Origin: Candidatus Zixiibacteriota bacterium
GTDB taxonomy: Bacteria; Zixibacteria; MSB-5A5; GN15; JAAZOE01
Direction of reading: 5' to 3'
NCBI GenBank assembly: GCA_012797915.1
Contig: JAAZOE010000256.1
Location: 1 to 5,574, forward strand
Length of the DNA stretch: 5,574 nt
Shown piece after piece: positions 1-5,574 of the stretch (positions are counted from its first letter, which is position 1; every line of letters starts with the position of its first letter). The notes under the pieces were generated by a model. That model saw only the letters and a program-made list of their open reading frames with translations. It ran no database searches and had not been told where the DNA came from. Made by a program: the position numbers and the translations under genes.

Positions 1-110
1 TCACCCAGATTAATATCAAAGCCAAGACCACCGAAAAGCTCGGCTTCACCGGACGGGAAGAGGGGATCGCCGCGCTGGCGACGGCCTCGATCCTGAAAGC
101 TGCAGTATGA
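1..110 (+). CDS. ispF: 2-C-methyl-D-erythritol 2,4-cyclodiphosphate synthase, C-terminal fragment
   Basis: Only the last 35 codons lie in the window; the frame begins at base 3 and ends with TGA at 108-110. The peptide contains the run TTEKLGFTGREEGIAA, which matches the very conserved IspF C-terminus (the TTEKLGFTGR.EGIA block that helps bind the CMP part of the substrate). IspF converts 4-diphosphocytidyl-2-C-methyl-D-erythritol 2-phosphate to the cyclic diphosphate with release of CMP, in the cytosolic MEP isoprenoid pathway. The stop codon overlaps the start of the next gene in an ATGA junction, which suggests translational coupling. The 5' end is cut by the window edge, so the metal ligands near the N-terminus cannot be checked. 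ispF close to cysS is a neighbourhood seen in various bacteria, often as ispD-ispF-cysS, and cysS does follow four genes later. Confidence 0.9.
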   Translation, partial: TQINIKAKTTEKLGFTGREEGIAALATASILKAAV

Positions 111-745
111 TCGAATTTCTCACCGCCGGTTTTTCCGATCTGATGCGGACGGTCAACCAAATCCCCGGCGGATATATCTACCTCTTCCTCTTTGGCATCG
201 CCTTCATGGAAAATCTCTTTCCGCCGATTCCCGGCGATACCTTCACCATCATCGGCGGATACCTGGCCGCCACCGGCAAACTGGCCCTGATTCCGACCGT
301 GGCCGTCATCCTCCTGGGGACCGTTTCTTCCGTCATGATCGTCTACCTCATCGGGTATCACGGCGGGCACGAATACCTGGCCCGGAAAAACTTCCGCATC
401 TTCTCCGTCGAGGACCTGGCCAAGGTCGACCGCTGGTTCGCCCGCCACGGCGCCGGGACCCTCCTGGTCAGCCGGTTCATCGTCGGCGGACGGGTGGCCA
501 TCGCCCTTGGCGCCGGGATCAGCAAATACCCGCCCCAGCGGATGCTGCTCTATTCCACGCTCTCATCGCTGGCCTTCCACGGCCTGCTGGTGGGACTGGC
601 CTATATCCTCCACGCTTCCGTCAACAGCCTGGTTGACGGCTTCAACTGGTACAACAAAATAATATTGGCGGTATTGGCGGTCGTGGTTATACTATGGCTC
701 GGATTTGTAGTCAAACGGGTATGGCATGAGCGAAAGAACGCTTGA
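107..745 (+). CDS. DedA-family (SNARE-associated/VTT domain) integral membrane protein
   Basis: A 212-residue polytopic membrane protein of usual DedA length. Hydrophobic segments lie near residues 21-38, 57-83, 114-137, 148-170 and 184-204, with a short basic tail. Family marks are E35 in the run ENLFPPIPGD (35-44), a glycine-rich helix ending near G83-G87, and the arginine pair R123 and R129 in the SRFIVGGR segment. E35, D44 and the two arginines probably correspond to the acidic and arginine residues needed for function in E. coli YqjA/YghB. DedA proteins act in the inner membrane; some members (UptA-type) recycle undecaprenyl phosphate across the membrane, others affect proton-dependent drug and pH tolerance or phospholipid handling. 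The subfamily here is not decidable. The ATG overlaps the ispF stop (ATGA) with no strong Shine-Dalgarno, so coupling is likely. The 3' end overlaps ddl by 20 nt. Neighbours in isoprenoid and peptidoglycan synthesis favour a lipid-carrier role (inference). Confidence 0.88.
   Translation: MIEFLTAGFSDLMRTVNQIPGGYIYLFLFGIAFMENLFPPIPGDTFTIIGGYLAATGKLALIPTVAVILLGTVSSVMIVYLIGYHGGHEYLARKNFRIFSVEDLAKVDRWFARHGAGTLLVSRFIVGGRVAIALGAGISKYPPQRMLLYSTLSSLAFHGLLVGLAYILHASVNSLVDGFNWYNKIILAVLAVVVILWLGFVVKRVWHERKNA
664..681 (+). repeat. Tandem 9-bp direct repeat (two copies of ATTGGCGGT)
   Basis: Two perfect adjacent copies at 664-672 and 673-681, inside the dedA-family gene. In frame they encode a repeated Leu-Ala-Val in the last membrane helix (LAVLAV, residues 187-192). 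The repeat also places two TTGGCG elements 9 bp apart, the first of which forms the -35 box of the candidate promoter described separately. It may simply be a local slippage duplication tolerated in a hydrophobic helix. Confidence 0.6.
665..693 (+). promoter_or_regulatory. Candidate sigma70-type promoter for ddl
   Basis: TTGGCG at 665-670 (4 of 6 matches to TTGACA) and TATACT at 688-693 (5 of 6 to TATAAT) are separated by exactly 17 bp. Transcription would start near 700, about 25 nt before the ddl ATG at 726. The stretch is distinctly more A+T-rich than the surrounding coding sequence. It lies within the 3' end of the dedA-family gene, so it would be an internal operon promoter adding expression to ddl and downstream genes. 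This is a consensus match by eye only. A low-G+C membrane helix could produce it by chance. Confidence 0.35.
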
Positions 746-1778
746 TATTCTGGTCCTGGCCGGCGGGGAGTCCACCGAGCGCGACGTCTCCCTGACCTCC
801 GCCAAAGCCGTCGTCCGGACCCTCCTGCAGGGCGGTCACCGGGTAGTCGTGATGGACGCTCTGGATGGCCGCCGGCTCCGGCTGAAAGACGATGGTTTCG
901 TCGATGACGACGGCCGTCCGGTCGTTTCCAGCGGAAAATCGTCGCCGACCGCCTTGCCGATGAATGGTTCCGCATTGGCCGCCCGTCTGGCCGAGGCCAA
1001 AGCTGCCGGGATCGAGGTCGTCTTCAGCGCCCTCCATGGCGGCGCCGGAGAAAACGGCCGTATGCAGGCCCTGCTGGAAATGCTCCAAATCCCCTACACC
1101 GGCTCCCCCATGGCCGCCTCAGCCGTCGCCATGAACAAGGACATTTCCAAGCGGGTGATGCAGACGCTGGGCATCCCGACCGCCGACTGGAAACGGTATG
1201 ACCGCCTGCCGGGGCAGGCCGTCGATGACGTCGTTCGGGCCTTTACCGAGGCCCATCTGCCCCTGCCGCAGGTGGTCAAACCGGCCGATGGCGGCTCGAC
1301 CGTCGGCCTCACCCTGGTCGAAAGCGACGACCAGATGCCCGAGGCCGTCCGTACCGCCCTGGCCGTCTCGAATTCGATCATCGCCGAGGTCTATTTCCCC
1401 GGCCGCGAAATCACCGTCGCTGTGCTCGACGGTCAGGCCCTGCCGCCGGTGGAAATCAAGCCGAGCCACACGCTGTACGACTACACCTGCAAGTACACCA
1501 AGGGGAAATCACAATATATTTGCCCCGCGGAAATAGATGCCGCCATCGTACAACAATTATCGCGGGATGCCGTACGATTCTATGAAACCATCGGTTGTCG
1601 CGGTTACGCGCGCATTGATTTTATCGTCGCGTCCATTGACGACTATATTTGCCTGGAATTAAACACCCTGCCGGGCATGACGGAGCTGTCGCTGTTCCCG
1701 ATGGCCGCCAAGGCGGCCGGCATCGACTTCGGCCGACTTCTGCAGCGGCTGTGTCTCCTGGGCCTGGAAAGGAAGTAA
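726..1778 (+). CDS. ddl: D-alanine--D-alanine ligase
   Basis: A 350-residue ATP-grasp enzyme that joins two D-alanines with ATP hydrolysis, giving the dipeptide that MurF adds to the peptidoglycan stem; cytosolic. The N-terminal domain has LAGGESTERDVSL (11-23), where E18 aligns with E. coli DdlB E15. HGGAGENG (104-111) followed by a QIPYTGS motif is the family signature. The central ATP-grasp domain has K185 and the G189-G190-S191-T192 loop (S191 matching DdlB S150). LYDYTCKY (250-257) supplies K256/Y257, the tyrosine being typical of D-Ala-D-Ala rather than D-Ala-D-Lac specificity. Metal and substrate residues R296, D298, E311, N313 and S322 are all present in ARID and ELNTLPGMTELS. Length is a little above the usual 300-370 midpoint. 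The start overlaps the previous gene by 20 nt and lacks a strong Shine-Dalgarno. Codons about 260-313 are markedly A+T-richer than the rest. Function is confident; the ddlA/ddlB label cannot be chosen. Confidence 0.95.
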   Translation: MSERTLDILVLAGGESTERDVSLTSAKAVVRTLLQGGHRVVVMDALDGRRLRLKDDGFVDDDGRPVVSSGKSSPTALPMNGSALAARLAEAKAAGIEVVFSALHGGAGENGRMQALLEMLQIPYTGSPMAASAVAMNKDISKRVMQTLGIPTADWKRYDRLPGQAVDDVVRAFTEAHLPLPQVVKPADGGSTVGLTLVESDDQMPEAVRTALAVSNSIIAEVYFPGREITVAVLDGQALPPVEIKPSHTLYDYTCKYTKGKSQYICPAEIDAAIVQQLSRDAVRFYETIGCRGYARIDFIVASIDDYICLELNTLPGMTELSLFPMAAKAAGIDFGRLLQRLCLLGLERK

Positions 1779-2516
1779 ATGCCTTACTCCCACATCAGAG
1801 GAATCATCTTCGATCTCGGTTCCACGCTGATCGAATACGAAAACCGCCCTTGGACGGATATCTCCTTTGACGGCCAGAAGCTGGCCTATGAGACCATGGC
1901 TTCCGAAACAGATAAACTCCCCGATTTCGAAACGTTCAACACCCGTCTCGAGGCAATCAAGGACCAGTTCCGTGTGCGGGCCAGGGAAACCCTGGCCGAA
2001 TGGCGCGCCTCGCAGGCCCCCGAAACCCTTTTTCGCGAACTCGGCTTGGACAACCCCAAACGGCGCGGCGAACGTTTCATCGACCTCTTCTATACCGCTG
2101 TCCGCGACCAGATTTCCGTCGAAGACGGCGCCGCCGAGGTGCTCAAGACCCTGAAAGACCGCGGCTATCCCCTCGGCCTGATCTCCAATACCATTTATCC
2201 CCGCCGCCACCACGAAAGCGACCTCCGCCAGTTCGCCCTCATGGAATACCTGACTTTCCGTATCTATTCCTCGGAACTGGGCCGACGCAAACCGCACCCC
2301 GACATTTTCCGCGCCGGACTCGACCTGATGCGTCTGCCGCCGTCCGATATCCTCTATGTTGGCGACCGCATCCCCGAAGACGTCGAGGGGGCCCGGGCCG
2401 CCGGGATGGACGCCATCCTGAAACTCCGGCCCCAACGGGAGTATCCCGATCCCCTGCCGGAAGACCTCACCGTCATCCGCCGGCTCGATGAACTGCCCGT
2501 TCTGCTGGACGAATAA
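1779..2516 (+). CDS. HAD-superfamily hydrolase with variant motif I (DxGxT)
   Basis: A 245-residue single-domain haloacid dehalogenase-like protein. Motif I is FDLGSTL (11-17): the nucleophile D12 and T16 are present, but the second aspartate (normally D+2, the general acid/base) is G14. Motif II is LISNT with S136, motif III is K171 in GRRKPHPDIF, and motif IV is GDRIPED with D196 and D201. Residues about 18-115 form a helical C1-type cap insertion. The fold and motifs II-IV are those of subfamily I phosphatase-like HADs (phosphoglycolate phosphatase or dehalogenase type). Substrate is unknown; the G14 change suggests a non-standard mechanism, a phosphate-ester or C-X hydrolase without the usual acid/base, or reduced activity. 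The ATG directly follows the ddl stop (TAAATG), with AAGGAAG about 3 nt before it. This tight join argues for co-transcription with ddl but does not give a function. Confidence 0.85.
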   Translation: MPYSHIRGIIFDLGSTLIEYENRPWTDISFDGQKLAYETMASETDKLPDFETFNTRLEAIKDQFRVRARETLAEWRASQAPETLFRELGLDNPKRRGERFIDLFYTAVRDQISVEDGAAEVLKTLKDRGYPLGLISNTIYPRRHHESDLRQFALMEYLTFRIYSSELGRRKPHPDIFRAGLDLMRLPPSDILYVGDRIPEDVEGARAAGMDAILKLRPQREYPDPLPEDLTVIRRLDELPVLLDE

Positions 2517-2529
2517 TGTTCAAACCGAT

Positions 2530-2539
2530 GGAGAAAGGA
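2530..2539 (+). promoter_or_regulatory. Shine-Dalgarno deciding a GTG start for the M42 peptidase
   Basis: The purine-rich run GGAGAAAGGA ends 8 nt before the GTG at 2548-2550, ideal spacing. The alternative in-frame ATG at 2488 lies inside the HAD gene, has no comparable ribosome site, and would add 20 residues with two cysteines that do not look like the family N-terminus. Confidence 0.75.
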
Positions 2540-2547
2540 AATCTGCG

Positions 2548-3618
2548 GTGGATTTTTCTGCACAACTCCTGCGCGACCTGACAGAGGCCGACGGCGTCCC
2601 CGGCCATGAGGAAGCCGTCACCAAGGTCATGGCCGGCCACCTCAAAGGCCTGGCCAAAATCAGCTATGACCGCCTCGGTTCCCTTATCGCCGAAAAGAAA
2701 GGCGCCGCCGCCGAACCGCGCATCCTGGTCGACTCGCATACGGATGAGGTCGGCTTCATGGTCCGCGAAATAACCAAAAATGGCTTTGTCAAATTCCTGC
2801 CGCTCGGCGGCTGGTGGGGACATGTCGCCCTCGGCCAGCGGATGAAAATCATCACCACCAAAGGCGTCGTCCCAGGCGTCGTCGGCGCCAAAGCGCCGCA
2901 TTTGCTCAAAGACGACGAACGCAAAAAAGTCCTCGACATCAACGACATGTTCATCGATGTCGGCGCCGCCGGCAAATACGATATCGGCAAGAAACTCGGC
3001 ATCAAGCTCGGCGACCCGATCGTCCCCGACTCCCGGTTCACCGTCATGGCCAACGACCAGGTCTACCTGGCCAAAGCCTTCGACAACCGCGCCGCCTGTG
3101 CCGTCGTCATCGACCTGATCAAAAAACTCCAGAAGATCAAACACCCCAACACCGTCTATGGCGCCGGCTCCGTCCAGGAGGAGGTCGGCCTGCGGGGCGC
3201 CAACACTGTCGCCCACGCCGTCGACCCCGATGTCGCCATCATCGTCGATGTCGGCCTCGCCCTGGATACCCCCGGCTGCGAAGACCGCCCCGAAAAACTC
3301 GGCGCCGGCCCGCTGATTTTCATCTTCGATGCCCTGATGCTCCCCAACACCCGCCTCCGGGACCTGGCCATCGACGTTGCAACCAGAAACAAGATCCCCT
3401 TCAACCTGACCTACATGGAAAAGGGGGCCACCGACGGCGGCCGGATTCATCTCTCCCGCTATGGCGTCCCGTCGATCGTCATCGGCCCGCCGACCCGCTA
3501 TGTTCACAGCCACAATTCGCTTTTGCACCGCAAGGATTACGACAACACCCTCAGGCTGGTGCTGGAACTGGTCAAGCGGCTGGACAAGAAAACCGTGGCC
3601 TCCCTGACGATGAGGTAA
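2548..3618 (+). CDS. M42-family metallo-aminopeptidase (glutamyl aminopeptidase / 'endoglucanase M' family)
   Basis: Read from GTG 2548 this is 356 residues, the normal M42 length. M42 enzymes are cytosolic dinuclear-metal aminopeptidases, often large tetrahedral (TET) dodecamers that trim peptides released by proteases; the old 'cellulase/endoglucanase' label is misleading. Numbered from the GTG, the metal and catalytic set is complete: H64 and D66 in DSHTDEVGF, D179 in FDNRAACA (bridging ligand), E211-E212 in QEEVGLRGA (general base and ligand), D234 in VDVGLA, and H320 in the RYVHSHNS motif. The protein opens with the family-like LLRDLTEADGVPGHEEAV. The gene lies 31 nt after the HAD gene and 4 nt before cysS, on the same strand. 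Peptide specificity (acidic, hydrophobic or basic) cannot be read from the sequence. A start at 2488 is possible but unlikely. Confidence 0.92.
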   Translation: MDFSAQLLRDLTEADGVPGHEEAVTKVMAGHLKGLAKISYDRLGSLIAEKKGAAAEPRILVDSHTDEVGFMVREITKNGFVKFLPLGGWWGHVALGQRMKIITTKGVVPGVVGAKAPHLLKDDERKKVLDINDMFIDVGAAGKYDIGKKLGIKLGDPIVPDSRFTVMANDQVYLAKAFDNRAACAVVIDLIKKLQKIKHPNTVYGAGSVQEEVGLRGANTVAHAVDPDVAIIVDVGLALDTPGCEDRPEKLGAGPLIFIFDALMLPNTRLRDLAIDVATRNKIPFNLTYMEKGATDGGRIHLSRYGVPSIVIGPPTRYVHSHNSLLHRKDYDNTLRLVLELVKRLDKKTVASLTMR

Positions 3619-3622
3619 CCCG

Positions 3623-5020
3623 ATGGCTCTGCGATTCTTCAACACTATGACCCGGCGCAAAGAGGACTTCGCCCCGCTGGAACCGGGCCATGTCCGCATG
3701 TACACCTGCGGCCCGACCGTGTACAACTACCCCCATATCGGCAACTGGCGGACCTTCCTGTTCGAGGACGTCCTGCGGCGATACCTGAAATACAAAGGGT
3801 ATAAAGTCACCCACGTGATGAACCTGACCGATATCGACGACAAAACCATCAAGGGCTCGCGGGCCAAAGGGGTCACGCTGGACGAATTCACGGCCGAATA
3901 CATCAAGGCTTTCTTCGAGGACCTCGACACCCTCAACATGGAGCGGGCCGAACATTACCCCACGGCCACGACCCATATCCCCGAAATGGTCGCGCTGGTC
4001 AAAAAGCTCATCGACAAGGGCATCGCCTACGAACTGGGCGGATCATACTATTTTAAGATATCCGCCTTCCCGCAGTATGGCCGCCTGTCGCATATGAAAC
4101 TGGATGAACTTAAGGCCGGGGCGCGGGTCGCCTCCGATGAATATGAAAAGGAACAGGTCTCCGATTTCGCCCTCTGGAAAGGATGGGACGAGGCCGACGG
4201 CGACGTCTATTGGGACACCGATATCGGCCGTGGTCGCCCCGGTTGGCATATCGAATGCTCGGCCATGTCGATGAAATACCTCGGTGAGACGTTCGACATC
4301 CATACCGGCGGGGTGGACAACATGTTCCCGCATCACGAGAACGAAATCGCCCAGTCGGAAGCCGCCAACGGCAAGACCTTCGTCAACTACTGGATGCACA
4401 GCGAGCACCTGCAGGTGGAAAACCAGCGGATGGCCAAATCGCTGGGGAATTTCTTCACCCTGCGCGATATCCTGGCCAAAGGATACAACCCGCTGGCCGT
4501 GCGGCATCTGCTCATCTCCACCCACTACCGGATGCAGGTCAACTTCTCGTTCGAGGGGCTCGAGGCTTCCCGCAATGCCCTGGAACGGTATCTCGATTTC
4601 ATCTCCAACCTCGAGGACGTCGCCTCCACCGTCGATGGGGGAGAGGCCGATGGTTTCATCGCGGGGGCCAAGGCCGGATTCGAAGAGGCGATGGATGATG
4701 ACCTGAACATCTCCAGCGCGTTGGGCGTGATTTTCGACTTTATTCGCGACATCAACCGCCTGAAAGCCGAAAACCGGCTTTCGAAAGCCGAGGCCGGGCG
4801 CGTATTGGATATCATGCATCGTTTCGATTCGGTGCTGGGCTTCTGCAAGAAACAGCAGGCGGGGTTGGACGCCGAGATCGAGGCCAAAATCGCGGCCCGG
4901 ATCGCGGCCCGCAAGGCCAAGAACTTCGCCGAATCCGACCGCATCCGCGATGAGTTGTTGTCGATGGGTATCATCCTTGAAGACACCCCCACCGGCACCA
5001 AATGGAAACGAAAACTGTAG
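3623..5020 (+). CDS. cysS: Cysteinyl-tRNA synthetase
   Basis: 465 residues, close to the 461 of E. coli CysRS. This class I synthetase activates cysteine with ATP and charges tRNA-Cys in the cytosol. The Rossmann catalytic domain has the HIGH box as HIGN (38-41) after YTCGPTVYNYP, and the KMSKS loop as RMAKS (269-273) in QRMAKSLGNF. The zinc site that selects cysteine is intact: C29, C212, H237 and E241, with the same spacing from C212 as in E. coli (C28, C209, H234, E238). GRPGWHIECSAM (204-215) and the FDIHTGGVDNMFPHHENE block are diagnostic. The C-terminal helical anticodon region includes the AKNFAESDRIRDEL segment. The start ATG has GAGG at 3612-3615, inside the end of the peptidase gene, at good spacing. 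It is the last gene of the tight cluster. The R and A in the KMSKS loop are variants, with the essential second lysine (K272) kept. Confidence 0.97.
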   Translation: MALRFFNTMTRRKEDFAPLEPGHVRMYTCGPTVYNYPHIGNWRTFLFEDVLRRYLKYKGYKVTHVMNLTDIDDKTIKGSRAKGVTLDEFTAEYIKAFFEDLDTLNMERAEHYPTATTHIPEMVALVKKLIDKGIAYELGGSYYFKISAFPQYGRLSHMKLDELKAGARVASDEYEKEQVSDFALWKGWDEADGDVYWDTDIGRGRPGWHIECSAMSMKYLGETFDIHTGGVDNMFPHHENEIAQSEAANGKTFVNYWMHSEHLQVENQRMAKSLGNFFTLRDILAKGYNPLAVRHLLISTHYRMQVNFSFEGLEASRNALERYLDFISNLEDVASTVDGGEADGFIAGAKAGFEEAMDDDLNISSALGVIFDFIRDINRLKAENRLSKAEAGRVLDIMHRFDSVLGFCKKQQAGLDAEIEAKIAARIAARKAKNFAESDRIRDELLSMGIILEDTPTGTKWKRKL

Positions 5021-5119
5021 CTTGATTTATATGCCGCCCGTCCGTGTTGGGTGGCGCCCCTTCAGAGGTTCGCAAGACAGGCAGATTAAAGTAGTGGGCT
5101 GGAAGGTGGGGATGGACTT
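5021..5119 (+). other. 99-nt intergenic junction with a weak hairpin
   Basis: This separates the G+C-rich gene cluster from the more A+T-rich GIY-YIG gene. GCCGCCC at 5033-5039 can pair with GGGTGGC at 5049-5055 (7 bp with one G-T pair, 9-nt loop), about 13 nt after the cysS stop. No T-run follows, so it is at best a weak or factor-dependent terminator. TTCAGA (5061) with GATTAA (5084) is a poor promoter match. No tRNA or coding sequence of note is seen. Confidence 0.35.
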
Positions 5120-5574
5120 ATGTCGGCAAAAAGGAAGACGGTTCACAGAGCGCGTCAATTGATCCTTGGGTATCTGGAAAGCGTCTCCAGAGAAGTGTTT
5201 TCAGATTTTCCAAGGGTCCTGACCGATCTTGTCGGCAGGGAGCATGGGGTATATGCCCTTTATAAAAAGGGGCACTTGTATTATATCGGCTTGGCGACGA
5301 ATCTGCGAACACGCATTAAGAATCATTTGCGCGATAAACATGCCGGCAAATGGGATTCATTCAGCCTTTACCTTGTCAGGAAGGCGGATCACATACGAGA
5401 ACTTGAATCCCTTATTCTGAGAATTGCTGATCCCAAAGGAAACAGGACGCGGGGCAAGCTTCCCCGGGCGAGCAATCTTCGTCGGGACTTGTGGAAGGGG
5501 ATAAAAATAGAACAAGAAACCAAATTGATAGAAATGTTTGGGTCGGGCATCAAGCCGCGAAAGGTGGGGAAAAA
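5120..5574 (+). CDS. GIY-YIG nuclease-domain protein (3' end beyond window)
   Basis: An open frame from ATG 5120 to the window end, 151 codons with no stop. It is the only ATG before the domain, since an in-frame TAA sits at 5087-5089; a G-rich run (5105-5112) can serve as ribosome site. After a basic, probably helical 40-residue leader comes a GIY-YIG domain: GVYALY (43-48) and YYIGLATNLRTRIKNHL (54-70). Spacing matches the UvrC/I-TevI active site: Y45, Y55 ten residues on, R65 ten more, H69, E96, and N108 twelve after E96. These nucleases use one metal ion to cut DNA. The sequence resembles small stand-alone GIY-YIG proteins of unknown role more than UvrC, which would have a longer layout with UVR and endonuclease V-like domains, though the missing 3' end leaves this open. 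Base composition is lower in G+C, with A/T-ended codons, unlike the genes upstream; acquisition by transfer is plausible. Confidence 0.82.
   Translation, partial: MSAKRKTVHRARQLILGYLESVSREVFSDFPRVLTDLVGREHGVYALYKKGHLYYIGLATNLRTRIKNHLRDKHAGKWDSFSLYLVRKADHIRELESLILRIADPKGNRTRGKLPRASNLRRDLWKGIKIEQETKLIEMFGSGIKPRKVGK

Noticed and set aside
1659..2435. 258-residue minus-strand open frame opposite ddl and the HAD gene
   Set aside because: It spans the antisense of two well-supported genes, shows no domain, and is explained by C/G-ended codon bias on the sense strand.
2814..3650. 278-residue plus-strand frame inside the M42 gene
   Set aside because: Extremely Arg/Pro/His-rich composition typical of an out-of-frame reading of a G+C-rich gene.
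2473..3726. 417-residue minus-strand open frame opposite the M42 peptidase
   Set aside because: It is antisense to a gene with a complete set of family catalytic residues. The product is a low-complexity run rich in G, D, V and A with no recognisable domain, as expected from the mirror frame of G+C-rich codons.
4043..4819. 258-residue minus-strand open frame opposite cysS
   Set aside because: Mirror frame of a certain cysS; no motif or ribosome site of its own.
5033..5055. Rho-independent terminator after cysS
   Set aside because: The stem is short with a wobble pair and is followed by GCCCCTT rather than a T-run, so it is listed only as a weak hairpin.
5061..5089. Promoter for the GIY-YIG gene (TTCAGA / GATTAA)
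   Set aside because: Only 4 of 6 and 3 of 6 consensus matches; no better than chance in this gap.
4950..5162. 70-residue plus-strand frame crossing the cysS end and the intergenic gap
   Set aside because: It overlaps cysS out of frame and also the start of the GIY-YIG gene; no domain, and composition is mixed.
5229..5420. 63-residue plus-strand frame within the GIY-YIG gene
   Set aside because: Out of frame with the clear GIY-YIG motif; no recognisable product.

Overview
The window is a bacterial, mostly G+C-rich (by eye about 60%) housekeeping stretch. Six consecutive plus-strand genes are packed almost end to end, followed by a more A+T-rich accessory gene that runs off the right edge. 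The G+C-rich genes strongly prefer C- or G-ended codons, which opens many long antisense and out-of-frame shadow ORFs. I cannot name the organism. Ddl and IspF point to a peptidoglycan-making bacterium that uses the MEP isoprenoid pathway. Nothing in the window decides the phylum.

Layout, left to right: the C-terminal 35 residues of IspF (1-110); a DedA/SNARE-associated family membrane protein (107-745); D-alanine--D-alanine ligase (726-1778); a HAD-superfamily hydrolase with an altered first motif (1779-2516); an M42-family metallo-aminopeptidase (2548-3618, GTG start); and cysteinyl-tRNA synthetase (3623-5020). Genes overlap by 4 and 20 nt, abut exactly, or are separated by 31 and 4 nt, so they probably form one operon. 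A possible internal promoter lies in the 3' end of the dedA-family gene, just ahead of ddl. After a 99-nt gap with only a weak hairpin comes a 5'-complete, 3'-truncated gene (5120 to the window end) for a small stand-alone GIY-YIG domain protein.

Functional reading: ispF makes isoprenoid precursors, which feed undecaprenyl phosphate. Some DedA-family proteins recycle that lipid carrier, and Ddl makes the D-Ala-D-Ala end of the peptidoglycan stem peptide. The first three genes therefore fit an envelope-biosynthesis theme (inference). The HAD protein, the M42 peptidase and cysS look like general metabolism and translation. The GIY-YIG gene differs in base composition and looks like a separate, possibly acquired unit. 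I see no tRNA, rRNA, CRISPR array, insertion sequence or riboswitch. I found no clearly new multi-gene system. The best leads are the HAD protein lacking the second motif I aspartate, the complete GIY-YIG active site in a compositionally distinct gene, and a sharp composition patch covering the catalytic end of ddl.
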